From assembly GCF_934424005.1 (NCBI RefSeq), contig NZ_CAKRXI010000009.1:14035-78034 (forward strand): 64,000 bases of DNA, given 5' to 3'. Made by a program: the position numbers and the translations under genes. Positions within the stretch are counted from its first letter, which is position 1; every line of letters begins with the position of its first letter. Positions 35,387 to 43,687 of this stretch are shown piece by piece. The stretch comes from an uncultured Blautia sp. Lineage in GTDB: Bacteria; Bacillota; Clostridia; Lachnospirales; Lachnospiraceae. The notes beneath the pieces are model-generated. The model did no database searches. It was not told the DNA's origin and was given only the letters and a program-made list of their open reading frames with translations.

Positions 35387-35992
35387 ATGGGAAAGATTCA
35401 TAATGTAGAAAAAATGACAGATAACCGTTTTGTCAATCTGTATCATGTGGATGCTACAAGTGTTCACAATACCCCGGTGTCTTATTACGTGGCATCCAGA
35501 GCCAAGGATGTTCCGGCGCTGAAACTGAAGACCGGACGTAATGATCCGGATGGCGTGATCATTTACAGTATCTATGGAGAAAAGAAGGACAGGGTTGTTC
35601 TGGTACGTCAGTATCGCTACACATTGGGCGACTACATTTATGAATTTCCGGCAGGCCTGGTTGAGCCGGGCGAAGACTTCCATGAAGGTGCAGTCCGTGA
35701 GATGTATGAAGAAACAGGTCTTAAACTGGAGCCTTTGAAAGTAGATCCTGCATTCGAAAAGCCGTACTTTACAACAGTAGGTATGACAGATGAATCCTGT
35801 GCAACTGTATACGGCTATGCCAGCGGTGAGATCAGTAAGGCAGCACAGGAGGATAGTGAGGAGATTGAAATTGTACTCGCTGACCGTACCGAAGTAAAAC
35901 GAATCCTCAAAGAAGAACGTGTGGCAATTATGTGTGCATATATGCTGATGCATTTTCTGAAGGATGAGGATCCATTTGAATTTTTGAACTGA
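35387..35992 (+). CDS. NUDIX hydrolase (ADP-ribose pyrophosphatase-like)
   Basis: A 201-residue soluble enzyme. The Nudix box is complete, from GLVEPGEDFHEGAVREMYEE to TGL (about 90-112), preceded by VVLVRQYRYTLGDYIYEFPA, which resembles ADP-ribose and related nucleoside-diphosphate-sugar hydrolases. It follows ribU by 42 bp and may share its FMN-controlled transcript; a role in FAD or nucleotide turnover is possible but unproven. Confidence 0.85.
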   Translation: MGKIHNVEKMTDNRFVNLYHVDATSVHNTPVSYYVASRAKDVPALKLKTGRNDPDGVIIYSIYGEKKDRVVLVRQYRYTLGDYIYEFPAGLVEPGEDFHEGAVREMYEETGLKLEPLKVDPAFEKPYFTTVGMTDESCATVYGYASGEISKAAQEDSEEIEIVLADRTEVKRILKEERVAIMCAYMLMHFLKDEDPFEFLN

Positions 35993-36060
35993 TTTGGAAT
36001 GGATTCTGACCAAGTTGCTGTGAATGGAGTGAACAGTAACTAAAAATTTAAAATAGTGGG

Positions 36061-36089
36061 TTGACAAAGTCTTAAATGACATGTTATAT
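36061..36089 (+). promoter_or_regulatory. Promoter of the pts operon
   Basis: TTGACA, a 17-bp spacer and TTATAT, directly upstream of the antitermination leader. Confidence 0.75.
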
Positions 36090-36102
36090 TTTTTTCAGTT
36101 GT

Positions 36103-36177
36103 AGTGTGTAACTCGATTTCAGGAGGCATTAACTATACATAACAAGAAGTGTTTATGTATGTTAGTGCCTTTTTTTG
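36103..36177 (+). promoter_or_regulatory. RAT antiterminator site overlapping a terminator (GlcT/LicT type)
   Basis: GTGTGTAACTCGATTTCAGG followed by AGGCATTA resembles the RAT hairpin of BglG-family antiterminators. It overlaps the left arm of a terminator, AGGCATTAACTATACATAA with TTATGTATGTTAGTGCCT and seven T (36124-36176). Binding of the antiterminator encoded at 38445 should allow transcription of ptsG when glucose is present. Confidence 0.82.
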
Positions 36178-36247
36178 TACAAAAACCGGTTGATCAAGGC
36201 ACTTATGCATACTCACTTCTATCAAATATATAGAAGGAGAGTCTCAG

Positions 36248-38416
36248 ATGAAAGACAAGATTTTTGGTGTTTTACAGCGAGTTGGACGAAGCTTCATGCT
36301 CCCGATCGCAATCCTTCCGGTAGCCGGACTTCTTCTTGGTATCGGAAGTTCTTTTACAAACGCAACAACGATTGAGACATATGGTCTGACAAAGATTCTG
36401 GGTGACGGAACACTGCTTCATTCCCTGCTGGTGATCATGAACTGCGTAGGAAGTGCAGTCTTTAATAACCTGCCACTGATCTTTGCAGTTGGTGTTGCAA
36501 TTGGTATGGCAAAGAAAGAAAAAGAAGTTGCAGCTTTATCAGCAGTTATCGCATTTTTCGTAATGAATACAGCAATCAATGCGATGCTGACAGTTACAGG
36601 ACAGATTCTTGCAAATGGTGAGATCGCAGAATCCGTTCTTGAGGGAACGATCACTTCTGTCTGTGGTATCCAGTCACTGCAGATGGGCGTTTTTGGTGGT
36701 ATTATCGTAGGACTTGGAGTAGCAGCCCTGCATAACAAATTTTACAGAATACAGCTGCCGAATGCACTGTCATTCTTTGGAGGTACCCGTTTCGTTCCGA
36801 TCATTTCCACGATCGTCTATATGTTTGTGGGAATTCTTCTGTATTTTGTATGGCCGGTAGTTCAGAACGGAATCTACGCTCTGGGCGGTCTTGTAACAGG
36901 AAGCGGTTATGTTGGAACACTGATTTTTGGACTTATTAAACGTGCTCTGATCCCATTTGGTCTTCATCATGTATTTTATATGCCATTCTGGCAGACTGCT
37001 GTCGGTGGTACAATGGAAGTTGCAGGACAGATGGTACAGGGCGGCCAGAATATTTTCTTTGCACAGCTAGCTGATTCTGCAAATATTGCACATTTCAGTG
37101 CTGACGCAACAAGATACTTCTCCGGAGAGTTTATCTTTATGATCTTCGGACTTCCGGGAGCTGCACTGGCTATGTATCAGTGCGCAAAACCTGAGAAGAA
37201 AAAACAGGCAGGAGGCCTTCTTCTGTCTGCAGCGCTTGCATGTATGGCAACCGGAATTACAGAGCCGCTGGAATTTTCATTCCTGTTCGTAGCTCCGGCA
37301 CTGTTTGCTGTTCAGGTAGTTCTGGCAGGTAGCGCATACATGATCGCACATATGCTGAATATTGCCGTAGGACTTACTTTCTCCGGTGGATTCCTTGATT
37401 TCTTCCTGTTTGGTATCCTTCAGGGAAATGCAAAGACAAGCTGGATGAGAGTTATCCCGGTTGGTATTATTTATTTCTTTTTATATTATTTTATTTTCAA
37501 ATTCATGATCAAAAAGTTTGATTTTAAAACTCCTGGTCGTGAAGATGATGATATAGAAACAAAACTTTATACAAAGGCTGATGTAAATGCCCGCAAGGAA
37601 GCACAGAATGGTGCTGTTGAAGCTGGTTCTTCTGATCCGGTCAGCGAGGCGATCACAAGAGGCCTTGGAGGTAAGAAAAATATCAGTGATGTGGACTGCT
37701 GTGCAACACGTCTTCGTTGTACGGTTAAGGATGCGTCTCTGGTAAATGATGGTGTGTTAAAGGCAACAGGTGCATCCGGTGTGGTACACAAAGGGCTTGG
37801 TGTACAGGTTATTTACGGACCGAATGTTACTGTTATCAAATCAAATCTTGAGGATTATCTGGAAACAGCACCGGATACTCTGGAAACGCCGGCAGAAGCT
37901 GCTGAAACACAGGAAGTAAGTGAACAGAAAGAAGAAGCCGGACAGAAAGTTGTTGACCGTATTGTGATCTCCAGCCCGATCACTGGTGTAGCAGCTGATC
38001 TCTCTACAGCACCGGATGAGGCATTTGCCCAGAAGATGATGGGAGACGGTGCAGTAGTTACACCGGAAGATCCTTATGTACGAGCTCCGGAAGATGGAGA
38101 AGTTGCCTTTGTCTTTGACACAAAACATGCAATTGGATTTGTAACAGAATCCGGAATCAGTCTGCTGATTCATGTAGGAATCGATACTGTAAAACTGAAT
38201 GGTGAGGGATTTGAGGCACTGGTAGAAAGCGGGCAGGAAGTGAAGAAAGGAGATCCGATGCTGAAACTGGATCTGGACTATCTGAGCAAAAATGCACCTT
38301 CTATTGTATCACCGGTTCTTTGTACAGAGCTGGAGGATAACCAGAGAATCCATCTGTTAAATGAGGGTAAGGTCAAAGCAGGGGAGCCGCTTTTCGAAAT
38401 CGAGGTTCTTCAGTAA
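36248..38416 (+). CDS. ptsG: PTS glucose-type transporter, fused EIICBA
   Basis: A 722-residue permease that imports and phosphorylates glucose or a close relative. EIIC (about 1-425, ten or so helices) starts MKDKIFGVLQRVGRSFMLPI, with GITEPLEFSFLFVAPALF near 338. EIIB (about 455-540) carries the phosphocysteine in DVDCCATRLRC. EIIA (about 575-722) carries the phospho-histidine in LLIHVGIDTVKLNGEGF (His at about 642). A Pro/Glu-rich linker joins B and A. Glucose is favoured over N-acetylglucosamine by the RAT leader and the GlcT-like neighbour, but this cannot be proved here. Confidence 0.93.
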   Translation: MKDKIFGVLQRVGRSFMLPIAILPVAGLLLGIGSSFTNATTIETYGLTKILGDGTLLHSLLVIMNCVGSAVFNNLPLIFAVGVAIGMAKKEKEVAALSAVIAFFVMNTAINAMLTVTGQILANGEIAESVLEGTITSVCGIQSLQMGVFGGIIVGLGVAALHNKFYRIQLPNALSFFGGTRFVPIISTIVYMFVGILLYFVWPVVQNGIYALGGLVTGSGYVGTLIFGLIKRALIPFGLHHVFYMPFWQTAVGGTMEVAGQMVQGGQNIFFAQLADSANIAHFSADATRYFSGEFIFMIFGLPGAALAMYQCAKPEKKKQAGGLLLSAALACMATGITEPLEFSFLFVAPALFAVQVVLAGSAYMIAHMLNIAVGLTFSGGFLDFFLFGILQGNAKTSWMRVIPVGIIYFFLYYFIFKFMIKKFDFKTPGREDDDIETKLYTKADVNARKEAQNGAVEAGSSDPVSEAITRGLGGKKNISDVDCCATRLRCTVKDASLVNDGVLKATGASGVVHKGLGVQVIYGPNVTVIKSNLEDYLETAPDTLETPAEAAETQEVSEQKEEAGQKVVDRIVISSPITGVAADLSTAPDEAFAQKMMGDGAVVTPEDPYVRAPEDGEVAFVFDTKHAIGFVTESGISLLIHVGIDTVKLNGEGFEALVESGQEVKKGDPMLKLDLDYLSKNAPSIVSPVLCTELEDNQRIHLLNEGKVKAGEPLFEIEVLQ

Positions 38417-38444
38417 GAACTACCCGGATGGGGAAGAGATACGG

Positions 38445-39284
38445 ATGTTATACAGGATAGCAAAAATTTTAAATCATAATTCCTTTATGGGAATCCAGGA
38501 TGAAAATAATCAGGAATGTCTGGTTATGGGAAAAGGAGTTGCTTTTGGCAAGAAAGTGGGACAAACTGTTCCGGTCACTGCGGAAGCAAAGGTTTATTCA
38601 TTGAAAGAAATGACAGAGAGAGGAGATGCAAAAGATATCCTCAAATCGGTTTCACCACTTTGTCTGGAGTTTGCAAACGAAGTGCTGAATCAGGCGGAGC
38701 AGGAATTTGGCAAAGTAGACCGGACAATTCTTTTTACCATGGCAGATCATCTGGACTTTGCGATCCGCCGCATTCAGAATGGAGAACAGATCAGCAACCC
38801 GCTGACCGATGACATCCGTGTTATGTTTTATAAAGAATATAAAGTAGCCAGTTGTATTCAGGAACTCTTGAAAGAGAAAATGCAGATTGAGATTGACGAA
38901 CACGAGATTGGCTATATCGCCTTGCATGTGCATGCTGCCATCGTAGATGAAAATGTTTCTCAGGCAATGGAAATTGCAAGAACAGTTCGGGAATGTATTT
39001 CACTTGTTGAGAAAGAAACTGGAAATTCCATTGATGTCATGTCTCTGGGATATAATCGACTGATGAATCATGTCCGTTATATGGTGGCACGTGCAATTCA
39101 TGGTGAGAAACTGAAAATGAATCTGAATGAATATATGTCCGTAAAGTTTCCGGAACCATTTATGTCAGCAGAGAGGATCTGCCGACAGATGGAAAAAAGT
39201 CTGAAACTGCCAATTCCGGATATTGAGATCGGATATCTTGCCATGCATCTGGAAAGAATGTTAGATACGGATATCAATGAGTAA
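38445..39284 (+). CDS. glcT: BglG-family transcriptional antiterminator (GlcT-like)
   Basis: A 279-residue RNA-binding antiterminator. The N-terminal CAT RNA-binding domain (MLYRIAKILNHNSFMGIQDE, then VMGKGVAFGKKVGQTVP) is followed by two PTS regulation domains with conserved histidines (MADHLDFAIRRIQNGE at about 105-120 and IALHVHAA, then NRLMNHVRYMVARAIHG and GYLAMHLERM). Start at ATG 38445 after GGGGAAGAG; the longer in-frame start lies inside ptsG. It should act on the RAT site before ptsG and be controlled through phosphorylation by EII and HPr. Confidence 0.9.
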   Translation: MLYRIAKILNHNSFMGIQDENNQECLVMGKGVAFGKKVGQTVPVTAEAKVYSLKEMTERGDAKDILKSVSPLCLEFANEVLNQAEQEFGKVDRTILFTMADHLDFAIRRIQNGEQISNPLTDDIRVMFYKEYKVASCIQELLKEKMQIEIDEHEIGYIALHVHAAIVDENVSQAMEIARTVRECISLVEKETGNSIDVMSLGYNRLMNHVRYMVARAIHGEKLKMNLNEYMSVKFPEPFMSAERICRQMEKSLKLPIPDIEIGYLAMHLERMLDTDINE

Positions 39285-39369
39285 GATATATAAAGTTCAA
39301 TGCCACTGTCGAAGGTAACTGTAGGATAAATATAAATACAAAAATATAATATAAAAGGAGAACAAAACT

Positions 39370-39627
39370 ATGAAAACATTTGAGTATACAATTAAAGACG
39401 AACTTGGAATCCACGCAAGACCGGCAGGACTTCTTGTAAAAGAAGCAAAAAAATTCGAATCTGAATGCACCATCACAAAAGATGGCAAAACAAAAAAACT
39501 TACACAGCTTATGATGCTTATGTCTCTTGGTGTAAAACAGGGTGACATTGTTACTGTAACAGCAGAAGGCGCTGATGAAGAAGCTGCAGCTGCTGCATTA
39601 AAAGAATTCTTTGAGAACAATTTATAA
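39370..39627 (+). CDS. ptsH: Phosphocarrier protein HPr (regulatory Ser46 replaced)
   Basis: An 85-residue HPr. The catalytic phospho-acceptor His15 is present in GIHARPAG, and the C-terminal half has LMSLGVKQGDIVTVTAEGAD. The region that in Bacillus reads NLKSIMGVMSLG, with Ser46 as target of HPr kinase, reads KLTQLMMLMSLG here, so position 46 is Gln and Gly49 is Met. PTS transfer should work, but classical Ser46 control of CcpA would not. It lies between the antiterminator and ptsI, with an AAAAGGAG site. Confidence 0.93.
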   Translation: MKTFEYTIKDELGIHARPAGLLVKEAKKFESECTITKDGKTKKLTQLMMLMSLGVKQGDIVTVTAEGADEEAAAAALKEFFENNL

Positions 39628-39679
39628 TTCGCTGGAACGACCAGAATCAGTTTACATTTGAATTCAGGGAGGAAAAGGA

Positions 39680-41308
39680 ATGCAGTGTTTTCAGGGAAAA
39701 TCTGTATATAAAGGAATCGCGATGGGACCGATCGTGGTTCTTAAGAAAAATGATTATCAGGTAAAACGTACCCGCATCGAAGATACAGAAGCAGAAGTAA
39801 AACGTGTGGATGAGGCATTAAAAGCATCCCAGGAACAGCTTCAGAAACTGTATGACAAGGCTGTCAGAGAAGTTGGCGAAGCCAGTGCAGCAATCTTCGA
39901 AGTGCATCAGATGATGCTGGAGGATGAAGATTATCTGGAGGCAATCCAGAATATGATCCGTACGGAACAGGTCAATGCCGAGTATGCGGTTGCGGTTACC
40001 GGCGATAATTTTGCAGAGATGTTTGCTTCCATGGACGATGATTATATGAAAGCACGTTCTGCCGATATCAAAGATATCTCTGAACGTCTTGTACGTAATT
40101 TAAGCGGCCAGGGAGATGTGGATTTAAGCTCTATCGAGCCATCTGTAATTGTAGCGGATGATCTCAGTCCAAGTGAGACAGTCCAGATGGATAAAGATAA
40201 GATTCTTGCATTTGTAACAGTTCACGGATCTACCAATTCTCATACAGCGATTCTTGCGCGTATGATGAATATTCCGGCATTGATCGGAGTAAAACTGGAT
40301 CTGGAAGCTCTCCAGAGTGGAATGACTGCGGTTGTAGATGGATTCCAGGGAATCGTTACTTTTGATCCGGATGAAGAGACAAAAGCACAGACTAAAACCA
40401 AAATGCAGGAAGAAGTTGAGAAACTGAAACTCCTTCAGGAACTCAAAGGCAAAGAAAACGTTACTTTGGATGGACGTAAGATCAATATTTATGCAAACAT
40501 TGGAAGCGTTGGCGATATTGGTTATGTAATGGAAAACGATGCCGGTGGAATCGGACTTTTCAGAAGTGAATTCCTGTATCTTGGAAGAAATGATTTCCCT
40601 ACTGAGGAGGAACAGTTCCAGGCTTACAAGCAGGCAGTACAGATGATGGCAGGTAAGAAGGTTATTATCCGTACATTGGATATCGGAGCCGACAAACAGG
40701 TAGATTATTTTAATCTTGGCAATGAAGATAACCCGGCTATGGGATACCGTGCAATCCGTATCTGTCTGAAACAGCCGGAAATCTTCAAAACTCAGCTCCG
40801 TGCACTTCTCCGCGCAGCTGTTTATGGAAATCTTTCTATTATGTATCCGATGATCACTTCTACAGAAGAAGTAAAGAAAATTTACGAAATCGTAGCAGAA
40901 GTAGAAGAAGAGCTGAAAGCACAGGAAATTCAGTATAAGATTCCAGAACAGGGAATCATGATTGAGACTCCGGCAGCAGCAATCATCAGCGACAAGCTTG
41001 CTGAGATGGTTGATTTCTTCAGTATCGGAACGAATGATCTGACCCAGTATACACTGGCAATTGACCGTCAGAATGAAAAACTGGATGAGTTCTACAATCC
41101 GCATCATGAAGCAATCCTGCGTATGATCCAGATGGTTGTGGACAATGCACATAAATGTGGTAAATGGGCAGGTATCTGCGGAGAACTTGGAGCAGATGCA
41201 ACTCTTACCGAGCAGTTTGTACGTATGGGACTGGATGAGCTCTCAGTAGCACCATCCATGGTTCTGAAACTTCGCAAGATCGTTCGCGAGATGAAAGTGG
41301 AAGAATAA
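39680..41308 (+). CDS. ptsI: Phosphoenolpyruvate-protein phosphotransferase (enzyme I)
   Basis: A 542-residue enzyme I that passes phosphate from PEP to HPr. The N-terminal HPr-binding domain is followed by the phospho-histidine motif GSTNSHTAILARMMNIPALI (about 182-201), and the PEP-binding TIM barrel has GGIGLFRSEFLYL (about 286-298), RTLDIGADKQ (about 330-339) and GICGELGADATLTEQF (about 497-512). Length is slightly short of the usual 570. Last gene of the pts operon. Confidence 0.95.
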   Translation: MQCFQGKSVYKGIAMGPIVVLKKNDYQVKRTRIEDTEAEVKRVDEALKASQEQLQKLYDKAVREVGEASAAIFEVHQMMLEDEDYLEAIQNMIRTEQVNAEYAVAVTGDNFAEMFASMDDDYMKARSADIKDISERLVRNLSGQGDVDLSSIEPSVIVADDLSPSETVQMDKDKILAFVTVHGSTNSHTAILARMMNIPALIGVKLDLEALQSGMTAVVDGFQGIVTFDPDEETKAQTKTKMQEEVEKLKLLQELKGKENVTLDGRKINIYANIGSVGDIGYVMENDAGGIGLFRSEFLYLGRNDFPTEEEQFQAYKQAVQMMAGKKVIIRTLDIGADKQVDYFNLGNEDNPAMGYRAIRICLKQPEIFKTQLRALLRAAVYGNLSIMYPMITSTEEVKKIYEIVAEVEEELKAQEIQYKIPEQGIMIETPAAAIISDKLAEMVDFFSIGTNDLTQYTLAIDRQNEKLDEFYNPHHEAILRMIQMVVDNAHKCGKWAGICGELGADATLTEQFVRMGLDELSVAPSMVLKLRKIVREMKVEE

Positions 41309-41331
41309 CTAAATAAGAAAAAATATCAAAA

Positions 41332-41394
41332 ATGAAAACCGTTTTCATATTGACACTCTATCAGAATGTGCTATAATATGAAAACGGTTTTCAT
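41332..41394 (+). promoter_or_regulatory. Promoter bracketed by two Zur-like boxes
   Basis: ATGAAAACCGTTTTCAT (41332-41348) and ATGAAAACGGTTTTCAT (41378-41394) are inverted repeats of the 7-1-7 Fur-family form TGAAAAC-N-GTTTTCA. They directly flank a promoter, TTGACA (41350-41355), 16 bp, TATAAT (41372-41377). The layout predicts strong autorepression of the regulator and the zinc importer genes behind it when zinc is ample. Confidence 0.85.
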
Positions 41395-41419
41395 TTTGGG
41401 TAAAAAGAAGGAAGAAATT

Positions 41420-41884
41420 ATGGGAACGAAAGCACCTTATCAGACAAAACAAATGAAACAGATACTGGCTTATCTTCAGACGATAGAGGGTATACACGTG
41501 ACGGCTGCAGATGTCTGTTCCTATTTCAAAGAGCAGGGAATCAATGTCGGAACGACAACAGTTTACCGTAATCTTGAAAAGATGGTAGAGCAGGGACTGG
41601 TTGCAAAATACAATGTAGACGGGACAAGCAGTGCCTGTTTTGAATATCTTGGAGCAGAGGAGCATTGCCACAAGATGTCCTGTTTCCACTGCAAATGCGA
41701 AAAATGTGGAAAACTGATCCATCTTCACTGTGAGGATGTGGTTAAACTGGAGCAGCACCTGATGGACAGTCACGGATTTCGCATGGATCCGTGCAGAACG
41801 GTTTTTTATGGAATCTGTGAAGAATGCAGAGGACTGGAAGATGACAAAAAAGAAACAGAGACTGTACATATCAGGGCAAAATAA
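41420..41884 (+). CDS. zur: Fur-family regulator, probable Zur
   Basis: A 154-residue metal-sensing repressor. The winged helix is seen in IHVTAADVCSYFKEQGINVG and TTTVYRNLEKMVEQGLVAKY (about 26-65). The metal-binding half has HCHKMSCFHCKCEKCGKLIH (about 83-102), HLHCEDV and, at the end, CEEC, so two CxxC-type structural zinc sites and a His-rich sensory site. The znuACB-type importer genes follow in the same direction, which makes zinc the likely signal. The start ATG 41420 lies 26 bp beyond the second operator; a longer frame would begin inside the operator. Confidence 0.88.
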   Translation: MGTKAPYQTKQMKQILAYLQTIEGIHVTAADVCSYFKEQGINVGTTTVYRNLEKMVEQGLVAKYNVDGTSSACFEYLGAEEHCHKMSCFHCKCEKCGKLIHLHCEDVVKLEQHLMDSHGFRMDPCRTVFYGICEECRGLEDDKKETETVHIRAK

Positions 41885-41909
41885 GCGGAATATAAGGTAA
41901 CGGAGTAGA

Positions 41910-42959
41910 ATGCTGAGACAGAAGAAAGCAGGTATAAGGATGAAAAAATGGATCACTGGTGCGCTGGCAATTCTGCTAGGTGTGATGAGCATTGCGGTTC
42001 CTTTTTCAGGAATGCACATAGCAGAAGCTAAGACAACGGAGGAAACAGACAGGAAACTGAATATTGTGACGACCATTTTTCCGGAATATGACTGGACAAG
42101 AAATATTCTGGGGAACAGGGAAGCGGATGTGAATCTCACGATGCTCCTGGATAATGGGACAGACCTTCATAGTTTTCAGCCAGCAGTGAAAGATATTATG
42201 AAAGTATCCAGCTGTGATCTCCTGATCTATGTGGGTGGCGAATCCGACCAGTGGATTGAGGATGCACTGGAATCGGCTCAGAATAAAGAGATGAAGACGA
42301 TTAATCTGATGGAAGTCCTTGGCGATACGATTAAGGAAGAAGAAACAGTTGAGGGTATGCAGGACAGTGAACACGAACATGGTCATGAGGACGAGCATGC
42401 CCATGAGGGTGAGGATGAGAAGGAATATGACGAGCATGTCTGGACTTCCATGCGAAATGCTTCTGTGATCTGTGACGCGATTGCAGAAACGCTTGAGGAG
42501 ATGGATCCTGAGAATAAAGAAATCTATCAGACAAATGCTGAGAACTACAAAGCAAAACTTTCTACACTGGATCAGAAATATCAAGAAACGGTAGATACAG
42601 ACAGACAGAATACGCTGATCTTTGCCGATCGTTTTGCATTTCGTTATCTGGTCGATGATTATGGACTGAACTATTATGCTGCATTTTCCGGATGTTCGGC
42701 AGAGTCTGAAGCAAGCTTCAAGACCGTAACATTTCTTGCTGGCAAGCTAGATGAGCTAGGAATTAAAACAGTATTAACGATTGAGAAATCAGATGACAGG
42801 ATTGCCCAGACAGTGATTGAAAATACAAAAGAGAAAGATCAGAAGATTCTTGAGCTTAATTCCATGCAGTCGATCACTTCGGATGAGATCAAAGACGGGG
42901 TGACATATCTTTCTGTGATGGAAGATAATCTGAAGGTTCTGAAAGAAGCACTTAAGTAG
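41910..42959 (+). CDS. znuA: Zinc ABC transporter substrate-binding protein
   Basis: A 349-residue cluster-9 (ZnuA) metal-binding protein. Exported by a signal peptide ending IAEA-K, without lipobox cysteine. Motifs: NIVTTIFPEYDWTRNILGN (first strand), DNGTDLHSFQPAVKDI with a metal-ligand His (about 77-92), a His/Glu/Asp-rich loop EHEHGHEDEHAHEGEDEKE (about 153-171) typical of zinc rather than manganese proteins, and DEHVWTSMRN just after it. An alternative start at ATG 41940 (MKKWITG) is about equally good and gives a more usual signal peptide length. Confidence 0.92.
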   Translation: MLRQKKAGIRMKKWITGALAILLGVMSIAVPFSGMHIAEAKTTEETDRKLNIVTTIFPEYDWTRNILGNREADVNLTMLLDNGTDLHSFQPAVKDIMKVSSCDLLIYVGGESDQWIEDALESAQNKEMKTINLMEVLGDTIKEEETVEGMQDSEHEHGHEDEHAHEGEDEKEYDEHVWTSMRNASVICDAIAETLEEMDPENKEIYQTNAENYKAKLSTLDQKYQETVDTDRQNTLIFADRFAFRYLVDDYGLNYYAAFSGCSAESEASFKTVTFLAGKLDELGIKTVLTIEKSDDRIAQTVIENTKEKDQKILELNSMQSITSDEIKDGVTYLSVMEDNLKVLKEALK

Positions 42960-42975
42960 GAAAAGAGGAACAACA

Positions 42976-43686
42976 ATGGCACAGCTTACATGTAAAAATC
43001 TTACATTGGGATATGATAACCGGGCAATTCAGGAAGACCTGAATTTCTCTATTGATGCAGGTGATTACCTTTGCATCGTAGGTGAAAATGGTTCGGGTAA
43101 ATCTACATTGATGAAGACACTTCTTCATTTGCAGGCACCGATCAGTGGCAGCATCGAACTGGGAGACGGTCTGAAAAAAAATGAAATTGGATATCTTCCG
43201 CAGCAGACGCTGGTACAGAGAGATTTTCCGGCATCGGTACGTGAGATCGTACTGTCTGGATGCCAGAGTCGTTGTGGATGGAGACCTTTCTATAATAAAG
43301 AAGAAAAAATGGTTGCCCAGAAGGCCATGGAAAAAATGATGATCCAGGACCTGGCAGATCAGTGCTATCGTGAACTTTCCGGAGGGCAGCAGCAGCGGGT
43401 TCTTCTTGCAAGAGCTCTTTGTGCAGCACAGAAGATCCTGCTTCTGGATGAACCGGTTTCGGGGCTTGATCCGAGAGTGACAGCAGAGATGTATCAGTTG
43501 ATCAAGGATCTGAATAAAAAAGATGGAATTACGATCATTATGATCTCACACGATATCGCTGCGGCAGTAAAATATGCAACACATATCCTGCATATCGGAG
43601 AGCATTGCTTCTTCGGAACAAAGAAACAGTATCTGGAAAGCAGTCTGGGAAAGGCGTTTACCGGACAGGAAGGAGAGGACGAATAA
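42976..43686 (+). CDS. znuC: Zinc ABC transporter ATP-binding protein
   Basis: A 236-residue ATPase with Walker A IVGENGSGKSTLMKT (about 34-48), signature RELSGGQQQRVLLARAL (about 134-150), Walker B KILLLDEPVSGLDPRV (about 156-171) and the H-loop MISHD. It lies 16 bp after znuA and is followed by the permease gene with a 1-bp gap, so it is clearly one operon. Confidence 0.94.
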   Translation: MAQLTCKNLTLGYDNRAIQEDLNFSIDAGDYLCIVGENGSGKSTLMKTLLHLQAPISGSIELGDGLKKNEIGYLPQQTLVQRDFPASVREIVLSGCQSRCGWRPFYNKEEKMVAQKAMEKMMIQDLADQCYRELSGGQQQRVLLARALCAAQKILLLDEPVSGLDPRVTAEMYQLIKDLNKKDGITIIMISHDIAAAVKYATHILHIGEHCFFGTKKQYLESSLGKAFTGQEGEDE

Positions 43687-43687
43687 G

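Noticed and set aside
41378..41394. A cre site for CcpA (TGAAAACGGTTTTCA looks similar)
   Set aside because: The spacing is 15 rather than 14 bases and an identical type of box lies on the other side of the promoter, before a Fur-family gene, so a Zur-like operator fits better.
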